From Anastatus disparis (lineage: Eukaryota; Arthropoda; Insecta; Hymenoptera; Eupelmidae): a stretch of 64,000 nt of DNA. A program made the translations under genes and the position numbers. Positions 22,173 to 29,844 of the stretch are shown here, piece after piece. The stretch lies in NCBI GenBank assembly GCA_017163975.1, contig JAFFSR010000370.1:2654001-2718000 (forward strand), written 5' to 3'. Each line of letters begins with the position of its first letter. The first letter of the stretch is position 1. A model generated the notes under the pieces. The model had not been told where the DNA came from, searched no databases, and saw nothing but the letters and a program-made list of their open reading frames with translations.

Positions 22173-23322
22173 GGCTCAAGAAATATATCGACCTGAACAG
22201 CGAGAAGCGGAAGAATGCCAAGAATGAGTTTGAGAAGATGCTCTTCAAACTTTTCAATAACGCTGTTTATGGTAAAACCATGGAAAACGAGCGAAAACAC
22301 GTTATATTAAGCTCGTCAATAAGTGCGAAGGACGCTACGGTGCTGAGGCGCTCATTGCCAGACCAAATTTCAGTAGTTGTGCCATCTTTGATGAAAATTT
22401 GGTAGCGATTCAACTTTTACGAACGGAAATTTGCATCAGAAAACCTATCTACATCGGGCTCTCTGTACTGGATTTGTCCAAAACTCTCGTATGCCGCTTC
22501 CATTACGATTACATGCTGGATAACGTTGCAAAAGGAAAAGGAAATTGCAAGCTATTGTATACAGATACGGATAGCTTGGTATACGAGATGACCAACATCG
22601 ATATGTATCAAATAATGAAAAGAGACATCCACGAATTCGACACCTCTGACTACCCCCAGCCTAATCAGTTCAACATTCCTCCTGCCAATAAGAAAATTGT
22701 TGGTTTGATGAAGGACGAATGCAACGGAAACATCATGCTGGAATTCGTTGGACTGAGGAGTAAAATGTACAGCGTCAGAGTCGAAAATCAGAAGACGATA
22801 AAGAAAGCCAAGGGAGTGAAGAGTTCAGTGGTTAAAGCAACCATCACTTTCGATGATTACATCGATTGTTTGAAAACGAAAGAAATCAAGATTCGAGAAC
22901 AGAGAAACATAAGATCCCATAATCATCAACTGTACACTGAGAAGGAAACTAAGATCGCTCTCAGTGCGCATGACGACAAAAGATTTCTTCAAGAAGAAAC
23001 TACGGACACTCTTCCTTGAGGTCACTATCTAGCAAGATCACGAAATCCAGAACTAGTAGATATCGAAGTTGCTATCGAGTCGTTGGATCCTGGAGTGGGG
23101 ATAGCTGAGCCGTTAGATCCTGGAGTGGGGGTAGCTGAGCCGCTAGATCCTGGAGTGGGGGTAGTCGACGTGGTGGGGAGCACTCTATATGAACAGGTGC
23201 AGAATCAGCCGAGCGTCATTCAGTTCGCTGACTCATCAAGAAAAGACGCACTCAAAAGAGCCCATCAACCAACCAGTGAAGAAGCAGTCAGTACCAAGAG
23301 ATCCAAAATTGACATTTCTTAA
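22166..23322 (+). pseudogene. polB: Protein-primed DNA polymerase B, C-terminal half
   Basis: Residues show family B motifs: [18 protein letters not shown] (motif B region) and LLYTDTDSLVYE (motif C, catalytic DTD). This enzyme would replicate the Polinton from a terminal protein. The N-terminal exonuclease and palm start are missing, replaced by the minisatellite. A frameshift lies at ~22295-22305 between the 22139 and 22399 frames. A TGA at 23017-23019 cuts the frame, which continues in phase to 23322 through three LDPGVGVAEP repeats and a basic end (KRSKIDIS). Inactive. Confidence 0.9.
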
Positions 23323-23329
23323 ATTAAGG

Positions 23330-23635
23330 TTAGTATAATTCTATTCATTTCAATATAGTATCAATAAAGTTTAAATACAGCATCAATACAGTATCAATAC
23401 AGTATTAATATAGTATCAATACAGTATTAATACAGTATCAATACAGTATCAATATAGTATCAATATAGTATCAATACAGTATCAATACAGTATCAATATA
23501 GTATCAATACAGTATTAATATAGTATCAATATAGTATCAATACAGTATTAATATAGTATCAATACAGTATCAATACAGTATCAATACAGTATCAATATAG
23601 TATCAATACAGTATCAATATAGTATTATTATTAAA
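23330..23635. repeat. 10-bp satellite, AGTATCAATA type
   Basis: About 29 head-to-tail units of AGTATCAATA/C or AGTATTAATA lie directly after polB. A larger block of the same unit is at 32062-32755 in the right arm of the same element. Confidence 0.9.
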
Positions 23636-23702
23636 GATTAGAGATTATATTGATATTGATTATATTTTTCAATCAAGAATTTGTTTTTCTGTTACAGATA
23701 AG

Positions 23703-24001
23703 ATGGACATTTCTAAATTGAACGTCATTGCCGAGGAGAATTTCTTCCTACTAAAAAAATCACTGAACTGACAGAAGGCACTTCCTACACGGTCACATGT
23801 TTGAGACAAGTGAAAACTCGCTTTGAACCTAAGATTGTAGCAGAACTATGTCAAGAAATGCAAATCTTCTTACCTAAAAAAGTGTCGGAAGTTTTTAAAA
23901 AAGATCAAGAGTTTTTTGAAAGAATGCAGAATGCTGCTAATAAACTTAAACTTTGTGTAGTGTTCAAAGGAGGTTATGTCCTCGAATTTTGTAGTGTTTA
24001 G
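23703..24001 (+). pseudogene. ~100-aa Polinton small protein, copy A (frameshifted)
   Basis: It starts MDISKLNVIAEENF, then shifts frame near 23745-23760. It resumes with TELTEGTSYTV, then TRFEPKIVAEL, FLPKKVSEVF and ends VLEFCSV. The architecture matches the 103-aa protein at 31200-31511 (start MDLYKFNE, central F.P...., end GLEFSLA). Such small proteins recur in insect Polintons. The beta-rich pattern with F-L-P and a GG..EF end suggests an OB-like fold, unproved. AATAAA signals at 24041 and 24053 follow. Confidence 0.7.
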
Positions 24002-24151
24002 CGTGTGCATAATAAGTGTATAGTTATGAGTGTTTTATTTAAATAAATGTTACAATAAATTTTGTTTGATTATAAAAAGTGTTTATTTTATTTCAATTCC
24101 TTAATATACATTATTAAATACATTTTTCTTAAATTCAAATTTAAAAAAAAA

Positions 24152-24559
24152 TTATGATATGTAAATTCGAATTCTTTGATTAATAACTTTTCTACATATT
24201 ACACATTTTTTAACAATGGATGAACAATGATAACAACTACAACAGTGTCCACAGGGTATAAATGCGACTTCTAGTTCATTATCAAGACAAATTTTACATC
24301 TATTGGTATTTTCTTCAGCAGAATCATTCTGACAAGGTATATCTCTGATGAAGCGACAACGGCCATTCCACTTTTTGTGCTCTAATAATGGATTGTCATC
24401 GATTTCCCATCTACATATTTCTGTAGAACATTCAAAGCAACGGACTTTATCTATTTCACCAGTGTAGTAAAATCCTGCTGCAGCTAAATCTTCAGGTTTT
24501 AAAAAACTCAAAGGCCAATTTCTAAAACTTTCAAGACGGTTTTGCTGTATTCTATACAT
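24152..24559 (-). CDS. IAP-like BIR-RING protein
   Basis: Intact 135-aa protein. One BIR domain (residues ~6-72: RLESFRNWP, CFEC, H61, C68 as zinc ligands; GF before the zinc knuckle) is followed by a C-terminal C3HC4 RING (CKICLDNELEVAFIPCGH...C..CR). BIR-RING proteins of the inhibitor-of-apoptosis class bind caspases or pro-death peptides and act as ubiquitin ligases. Large DNA viruses of insects carry similar short forms. It is downstream of and co-directional with the integrase (68-bp gap containing a TATAAAAAAT). It converges with copy A of the small protein. Probable captured host gene used as an anti-apoptotic factor; the function is inference. Confidence 0.9.
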   Translation of the reverse strand: MYRIQQNRLESFRNWPLSFLKPEDLAAAGFYYTGEIDKVRCFECSTEICRWEIDDNPLLEHKKWNGRCRFIRDIPCQNDSAEENTNRCKICLDNELEVAFIPCGHCCSCYHCSSIVKKCVICRKVINQRIRIYIS

Positions 24560-24627
24560 GATGTCTATTCAAGATCACGTTGAATTATTTGTAAGTTTTT
24601 ATTTTTTATAAATTAATTACAAAATAC

Positions 24628-25551
24628 TTATTGAGCATCTGCTTTATTAATCCAACTATTGTGAGTATTGTCAAAACCAAGCCACTTCACCAATACTTCA
24701 TTTCCACGTCTTCTAAGAATCTTCTCTACAAGATAGTAATCAGGATATTCGACACTTTGTAATTCTTGTTCATTAAAACCTCCAGCTATTGGTTGATCTT
24801 TATAATCCTGCAAGAGAAAAGTAACTGGTTTTTTTTTTCGAACTCGGTGAACAGTAAATATTTCAGTAGACCAGTTGGGTGTGTATCCTTTTTCGAATAC
24901 TTGTTTTAACTTGCTTACTCGTACTTTGTCACCAACTTTAAACTTTGGCTTCTTTTCTGTTAAATTAACATTACGTTTGTGTCTTTGAAGAACTTCTGCT
25001 TCGTTTTCAGCTGTAACATCTTTTGGTTTCATACCAATAGTCCGATGCTTCTCATCATTGTACTTGACAATCAAATTGGAAAGAATATCGATCCACTTGT
25101 AGTTACCACGTAAACTAAACTGCTTCCACATTTTGTTTTTGAGAGTGCGATTGAAGCGTTCACAAATAGACGCTTTGAGATTGCTATAAGTCGAGTAGAG
25201 ATTGATTTTATATTGTTGCATGAGATTCTGGAAATTTGTATTATAAAACTCCTTGCCTCGGTCGATGTGAAGATTCTTCGGCACTCTACCTTTTGTCAAT
25301 ACGGACTTCATAGCAGCAGAAACATCTATACCAGTTTTTTGTTTTACAGGAACAGCCAAGGCGTATTTTGAAAAAATATCTATAACTGTAAGCATGTATT
25401 TGTAGCCTTTGTTTTCTCGAGAATAAGGTTGCATCTCTACCAGATCAGCTTGCCAAGTCTCATCCAAACCTCGCACATCAAACTTTCGACGAGGATAATT
25501 ACGACGTGCTGGCTTGTGAAGCTCTTCTACAAGTCTATGACGTTGTTCCAT
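24628..25551 (-). CDS. Polinton integrase with chromodomain
   Basis: Intact 307-aa rve-family integrase. Catalytic residues are D36 (WQADLVEM), D97 (HIDRGKEF) and E131 (ASICERFNRTLKNK). A basic C-terminal domain (~200-260: FKVGDKVRVSKLKQVF, SH3-like) and a chromodomain (~273-305: VEKILRRRGNEVLVKWLGF) follow. It would catalyse insertion with a 6-bp staggered cut; the chromodomain could tether it to chromatin. The start overlaps the end of the coiled-coil gene by 25 bp in another frame. No N-terminal zinc domain is present. No lesions seen. Confidence 0.93.
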   Translation of the reverse strand: MEQRHRLVEELHKPARRNYPRRKFDVRGLDETWQADLVEMQPYSRENKGYKYMLTVIDIFSKYALAVPVKQKTGIDVSAAMKSVLTKGRVPKNLHIDRGKEFYNTNFQNLMQQYKINLYSTYSNLKASICERFNRTLKNKMWKQFSLRGNYKWIDILSNLIVKYNDEKHRTIGMKPKDVTAENEAEVLQRHKRNVNLTEKKPKFKVGDKVRVSKLKQVFEKGYTPNWSTEIFTVHRVRKKKPVTFLLQDYKDQPIAGGFNEQELQSVEYPDYYLVEKILRRRGNEVLVKWLGFDNTHNSWINKADAQ

Positions 25552-25922
25552 CGATGGTTATCGATTGACTGTTTTGTACTAACAGAGATAATGCCTCCTT
25601 CTATAGTCTCAAGCTCCAACTGACTTTGTATGAATTTCTTATCTAGCTTGTCTCTGTGCACCTCTACAATTTTATCTAGGTTATTGAGATCACTTCTCAA
25701 ACTAGATATTGAATCTAATAATTTTTGAACTTCCAAACGTACGATACGCTGTAAAGTATCTAAATTTACAGCTTCATTGAGTTGATTAGGTGATGCGAGA
25801 TTACAAAGCCTCTTATTTTCCATATCATATTGTCCATCTTTTGTGAGTTTATAACCAATACACGGAGGTCCTTGACTACCCTCGCTTCATTTGAGATTAC
25901 GTCCGAATACATCGAAGCTCAT
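25527..25922 (-). pseudogene. Polinton coiled-coil protein with one nonsense codon
   Basis: The frame begins MSFDVFGRNLK at 25922, meets TGA at 25887-25889 and then continues in phase to 25527. The downstream open part starts MENKRLCNLASPNQLNEAVN and continues in heptad-rich sequence (LDTLQRIVRLEVQKLLDS). Proteins with this start and coiled coil recur in insect Polintons; the role is unknown, perhaps a trimeric fibre or tail. Translation from the Met at 25823 would still give 98 aa. Overlaps the integrase start. Confidence 0.75.
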
Positions 25923-25953
25923 TTTGATAATGCATGGTTTAGGTGTCTACACC

Positions 25954-26895
25954 TCAATATATATAGCCTCCTTCACGTAACTCTTCTATAATTGAATGTA
26001 TCTCATTTGTATGACCAGGGTTTCCAGCTTCTCTTTCAGCAATGAGTAATCGTAGTCTATCAACGAGTTCGTTTGGGTCATCCCAGTATATGTAATCCAT
26101 TCTAGTATCTCTTCTTGCAATTTTATATCGAGGTAACGATCCTCCTCTTTTTTTCAATGAAAACAAAGGACTAATGATACTGTCGAATTTCTTACTTTTG
26201 TGCGTACGAATAGTCTCATCACTTCTGTAGCGTCGTTTGTGAGCACTAGTAGTTTCAAGAATCTTCTTGTAATTTTGCATATCATTATTGTTCATGTGAC
26301 CTCTATCGGGATTTTTCATAATTAACAATTCTAACAATCCTTTAGTTTTTGGATATTTCTTATCTTTTATACGAATGTTTTTATCTTCGAAAAATAGAGG
26401 TGAGTCACCAATTAAGTAACTATTACCTTCCTTGCGCACCCCATAAACTTTATCCAATTGTTTTGATTGATCCTCATTGAGCATATGAATGTACTTATTA
26501 TCAAGCAATAAATCATCTTCTTTTTCTAATTCCTGCTCACTTGCAGCTGATTCAAATTCAGTATCAACTTGTCGAATAGTATCGTTTAATGATGTATCAT
26601 CATCATCAATGGATGAATAGGAAGGAATAGAAGATTGCAAGAAGGAGGAATAAGTATCATTGTTTTTTATGACTTTTTTTTTATTTTTTTTTGCTATGTT
26701 ACGTATAAAATCATTATTTTTCTCAGTAGTAGCAACGAGTTTCTGAAGAGGATCAACGATAGGTTTGAATGTCTCGCCAAATGCTCTTTCAATATTTTCT
26801 TTTCCAAACTTCAACAAGTTATATTTTCGTTTAACTGCATTGCGTGCTTGTACAAGTTGATGTAGAACATCTTTCTTTCGTCTAATGTCAGCCAT
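25954..26895 (-). CDS. Conserved Polinton protein with DPNELVDRLR tail
   Basis: Intact 313-aa protein. A basic helical N-terminus (MADIRRKKDVLHQLVQARNA) is followed by an acidic, Ser/Asp-rich linker (~95-130), a central folded part (~145-200: YGVRKEGNSYLIGDSPLFF) and the C-terminal module WDDPNELVDRLR ... EELREGGYIY. The module is shared with the FLYWCH protein. Similar proteins are common in insect Polintons but have no assigned function; a virion or scaffold role is a guess. Its promoter (TATAAATA, 26951-26958) lies inside the 3' end of the ATPase gene. Its stop region overlaps the TATA box of the next gene. Confidence 0.85.
   Translation of the reverse strand: MADIRRKKDVLHQLVQARNAVKRKYNLLKFGKENIERAFGETFKPIVDPLQKLVATTEKNNDFIRNIAKKNKKKVIKNNDTYSSFLQSSIPSYSSIDDDDTSLNDTIRQVDTEFESAASEQELEKEDDLLLDNKYIHMLNEDQSKQLDKVYGVRKEGNSYLIGDSPLFFEDKNIRIKDKKYPKTKGLLELLIMKNPDRGHMNNNDMQNYKKILETTSAHKRRYRSDETIRTHKSKKFDSIISPLFSLKKRGGSLPRYKIARRDTRMDYIYWDDPNELVDRLRLLIAEREAGNPGHTNEIHSIIEELREGGYIY
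25958..25965 (-). promoter_or_regulatory. TATA box overlapping a stop codon
   Basis: TATATATA on the minus strand is formed by the codons for the final Tyr-Ile-Tyr of the 313-aa protein. It lies 43 bp upstream of the ATG of the coiled-coil gene (25922). Confidence 0.5.
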
Positions 26896-26936
26896 GTTGA
26901 CGCTTCAGCGTACAATGATGAATTGTTTTCTTAGGA

Positions 26937-27641
26937 CTATGTGCGCGCTATATTTATAGCAAAACAATCAAAGCCTTTTCTATATCTACGAGAATTGATC
27001 GAACTATCTTTGTCGATCATTAAAAATCCATATTTATCATCAGTCCAACACTTGGAGCATAATTCTTTGAATTGCGCGTAATTCATGTCGGAATTGACGT
27101 GATCATCGTATAAGTGTCTCAAGTTGACGTCATCTTGACGAAAAATCACCAACAAATTGACATTGTCTCTGACTAGATGTTTTGGAATTCGAGCATAAGA
27201 TTGACAGAGATAGAAACAATCAACTTCTTTGTGCCTGCCCATACAGAAGTAAGCTCTGATATTATCTTGTTTTTCACAGGCTACATCATCAAAAATCATG
27301 ACAGAATTTGGAAGCGCATTATCAGGGGCTACAACAGATTCGTGCTCACTAAAAGGAAAGTATTGTACACCTTCTAAAGGCTCTAGGAGGTCCTTCAAAA
27401 ACTTGTACTTTGGTTGATTCAAAGACTTGGAGTACACATAAACGTTTTCAAACCTGAGACCATTAGGATGCGTTATTAGTGCTAAGAGACTATTAGTTTT
27501 ACCACAGTTTGATGGACCACAAAATACAGCTCGAATACTGTTTGGAAGTAAGTCTCCATGCCTCTTTAATTTCTTCTCATGCTCCACGATAGTGTCGAAA
27601 TTTCCTATCGGTAGCTTAACGGATTGTTCTTTGAAATTCAT
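26937..27641 (-). CDS. Genome-packaging ATPase (FtsK/HerA class)
   Basis: Intact 234-aa protein. Walker A is CGPSNCGKTN (residues 41-50) and Walker B is SVMIFDDV (113-120). Length and motifs match the A32-like packaging ATPase of Polintons and large DNA viruses, which pumps DNA into capsids. It is divergent from the PLA2/pX gene across a 95-bp region with TATA elements on both strands. It ends only 41 bp before the next gene, which takes its promoter from this coding region. No lesion seen. Confidence 0.92.
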   Translation of the reverse strand: MNFKEQSVKLPIGNFDTIVEHEKKLKRHGDLLPNSIRAVFCGPSNCGKTNSLLALITHPNGLRFENVYVYSKSLNQPKYKFLKDLLEPLEGVQYFPFSEHESVVAPDNALPNSVMIFDDVACEKQDNIRAYFCMGRHKEVDCFYLCQSYARIPKHLVRDNVNLLVIFRQDDVNLRHLYDDHVNSDMNYAQFKELCSKCWTDDKYGFLMIDKDSSINSRRYRKGFDCFAINIART

Positions 27642-27678
27642 TATGACAACACGTCTGACGTATGAATGCTTGACCAGC

Positions 27679-27713
27679 TATAAATACAAGGCTTTTATAC
27701 CCAATGCCTCAGT
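27679..27713. promoter_or_regulatory. Divergent promoter between ATPase and PLA2/pX genes
   Basis: Rightward: TATAAATA (27679-27686) and a TCAGT initiator (27709-27713), spacing 32 bp, leading to ATG 27737. Leftward: TATAAAAG on the minus strand (27699-27692), with the rightward box reading TATTTATA in reverse, leading to ATG 27641. Both halves of the virion gene set start here. Confidence 0.7.
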
Positions 27714-27736
27714 CTTCATTTAGCCTTCGAAGTGTG

Positions 27737-28554
27737 ATGATCATATATAGACAACGACGACGTGGTCGCGATTTTGTCAACAAGCTCTTAATAGTCTTCC
27801 AATCGAACTTCATATACCAGGATACCAATACTGTGGACCCGGTACAAGATTAGCTAAACGTTTAGCTAGAGGTGATCCAGGAATTAATCCTCTCGATAGA
27901 GCTTGTAAAGAGCACGACATTGCTTATTCACAGAATCGTGAAAACGTAGAAGCTAGAAACGCTTCTGATAGAAGTTTAGCAGAAAAAGCTAATCAAAGGA
28001 TTTCATCAAAATACGCTAGCTTTGGAGAGAAAGCAGCTGCATTTGCAATTAAAAACATTATGAAAGTAAAGTCTAAATTCGGAATGGGTATGAAGAAGAA
28101 GGGTAAGAGGAGGAGGAGGAAGCCTTTTACTACTTTCAATACAATAGTAGAGGCTGCATCAAAATCAATTGTTCCTACAAAATGTGCTCGAAAAGCCATT
28201 CTGTCAGCTCTAAAAGGTGCACGTAATGCTGTTAAAAAAGCAGGTGGTAAAAAGAATGTAAAAATTCCACGTACTTTACCAGTTCCAAAGAAAGTAGGAG
28301 GTTTCTTACCATTTCTTATACCAATCTTTGCAGGTTTGAGTGCTGTTGGTGGTATAGCTGGAGGTGCCGCTGGAATCGCTAAAGCGGTAAACGATTCCAA
28401 AGCTGCTAAACAACAATTAGAAGAAAATAAGAGACATAATATAAAGATAGAAGAAATAGCTCTTGGTAAAGGCCTTTACTTGAAACCATATAAAACTGGT
28501 CTTGGTCTTCGTATGAAACTAAAGAATTCTTTAAAAAAAAGATCCTCAAAGTAA
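27737..28554 (+). pseudogene. PLA2 domain plus pX-like virion protein (one frameshift)
   Basis: The frame opening MIIYRQRRRGRDF loses one base near 27790 and continues in the frame that ends at 28554. The PLA2 part shows the calcium loop YCGPGTRLAKRL and the active site ACKEHDIAY (His-Asp pair), as in parvovirus VP1 and some adintovirus proteins, where it breaches endosomal membrane. A strongly basic middle (KKKGKRRRRKPF) follows, then a hydrophobic segment (FLPFLIPIFAGLSAVGGIAG) like adenovirus pX/pVI, and a basic tail with LYLKPYKTGLGL. It is the first gene of the rightward late block. The 3' end overlaps the protease frame (see the frameshift candidate). Confidence 0.85.
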
Positions 28555-28919
28555 AATTACCTCAAAGAGCACTCACCGATGCTGATCTCATCAAGTATGC
28601 AAAAATCCTAAAAATCTCAAATTTTCGAGGAGTATTTATGAGAAATGCTATGCCTATTAATGGACCGCACTATAGAGAATCAGCTATTATTAATCTCGAT
28701 GATGCAGATGAATCTGGAACGCATTGGGTAGCATATCGCAAACGAGGAAACGATGTTGTGTATTTCGGTAGCTTCGGTGATCTTCAACCTCCTTTGGATT
28801 TAATGACATATCTGAGAGTAGACAACATCAAGTACAATCCTGAGAGGTATCAAGACTTTGATACTTCTAATTGTGGTCATCTTTGTCTAAGATTCTTGAG
28901 TAATACTCTTGATATATAA
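28494..28919 (+). CDS. Adenain-like cysteine protease
   Basis: The open frame runs from a stop at 28491 to 28919. Protease homology begins at LPQRALTDADLIKYA (~28565), upstream of the first ATG (28638), so translation must enter another way. GTHWVAYRKRG carries the catalytic His and SNCGHLCL the catalytic Cys. The acidic residue usually found in the YF-x-SFG motif is Gly here (YFGSFGD), so activity is doubtful. Adenain-like proteases mature capsid proteins. It overlaps the end of pX in the -1 frame with a T TTA AAA slip site at 28530 and overlaps the next gene slightly. Confidence 0.85.
   Translation, partial: NWSWSSYETKEFFKKKILKVKLPQRALTDADLIKYAKILKISNFRGVFMRNAMPINGPHYRESAIINLDDADESGTHWVAYRKRGNDVVYFGSFGDLQPPLDLMTYLRVDNIKYNPERYQDFDTSNCGHLCLRFLSNTLDI
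28530..28536 (+). promoter_or_regulatory. Candidate -1 ribosomal frameshift site
   Basis: T TTA AAA in the pX reading frame fits the X XXY YYZ slippery rule. It is followed by more A and by the pX stop 16 bases later. The protease lies in the -1 frame. I did not find an obvious strong stem-loop by eye. Confidence 0.4.
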
Positions 28920-28947
28920 AGAAAAGAATGATGAGTATTTGTTCATT

Positions 28948-29649
28948 ATGTGTTCAACAATCATGGTAGATTCATTGACTTTGAGTCTTTCGAGTACATC
29001 GTCTGTACTGGAAGAACAGTATTTTCCACCAATTGAACTTTCACCTGACAAGAATTACGTTCTCGGATTAGTTGCTTTCATGACATTCAATTCTATACCT
29101 AATATCGACATGGGTAGTAATCTATTCCACGTTGGACAGGAAGAAATTGTTTTACCGACTGGTAGTTATGAAATTGAGGATATAGAGAATTATCTCAGTG
29201 AAACATTGACGACAAAAAGTATCTCAATCAGTATTAAACCAAACAATAATACACTTCGTAGTGAAATAAAATGCAATCATTCGATTGATTTTCGACCAGA
29301 ACATTCGATAGGACCTTTATTAGGCTTTGCTAAACGTGTACTTCCTGCTGATGTCACGAATCATTCAGATTTACCTGTAGCTATTCTCAAGGTCAACGCT
29401 CTTCGAGTCGAGTGTAATATCGTCTCTAGTGCCTATATAAACGGTCGACGAGTGCACACGATACATGAATTCTTTCCTGCTGTCCCACCAGGATATAAGA
29501 TCATTGAAGTGCCATCACAAGTCATTTACCTTCCAGTCGTCGTCAAGAGCATAGATCATTTACAAGTGCGCATAGCCGATCAAGACGGGAATCTAATAAA
29601 CTTTCGTGGAGAAACTATTACAGTTAAACTACATATCAAATCAGTATAA
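28948..29649 (+). CDS. Minor capsid (penton-like) protein
   Basis: Intact; 233 aa from ATG 28948 (or 228 aa from ATG 28963, MVDSLTLSLS, which fits the family start better). Predominantly beta sequence with the family-typical opening SLTLSLSSTSSVLEEQYFPP, then KNYVLGLVAFMTFNSIPN and PTGSYEIEDIENYL. In Polintons this single jelly-roll protein forms the capsid vertices. It follows the protease directly and precedes the major capsid gene. An in-frame ATG at 28909 overlaps the protease end and is less likely. Confidence 0.85.
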   Translation: MCSTIMVDSLTLSLSSTSSVLEEQYFPPIELSPDKNYVLGLVAFMTFNSIPNIDMGSNLFHVGQEEIVLPTGSYEIEDIENYLSETLTTKSISISIKPNNNTLRSEIKCNHSIDFRPEHSIGPLLGFAKRVLPADVTNHSDLPVAILKVNALRVECNIVSSAYINGRRVHTIHEFFPAVPPGYKIIEVPSQVIYLPVVVKSIDHLQVRIADQDGNLINFRGETITVKLHIKSV

Positions 29650-29688
29650 AAAATGGGAGTGGTTTATAACAATAAAAATAACAAAGGG

Positions 29689-29724
29689 TATATAAGTAAA
29701 TCGAGATGGCATTCGAACATCAGT
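29689..29724 (+). promoter_or_regulatory. Major capsid gene promoter (TATA + TCAGT)
   Basis: TATATAAG (29689-29696) and an initiator TCAGT (29720-29724) are 33 bp apart, matching arthropod promoters. Transcription from 29722 makes the ATG at 29845 the first on the mRNA and leaves the ATG at 29706 outside it. Confidence 0.7.
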
Positions 29725-29844
29725 CGTCATCGACAAGTCAAAGTATTAACACGGCAGAACATTCAGTTTTTGAAAAGCCAAGGCTTAAAAATAAGAGCTC
29801 CTGGTGGAGAATCACGTGCTTAATTTTTTGCTGTTTTCAAAGAA

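Noticed and set aside
21788..22300. A 170-codon minus-strand frame rich in Ser-Thr-Leu-His-Arg repeats
   Set aside because: It is the reverse reading of the GTCGATGA minisatellite.
23330..23635. CRISPR-like array
   Set aside because: The unit is a 10-bp head-to-tail satellite without unique spacers, in a eukaryotic element.
27993..28400. A 135-codon Ala/Pro/Phe-rich minus-strand frame
   Set aside because: It is a shadow of the PLA2/pX coding strand.
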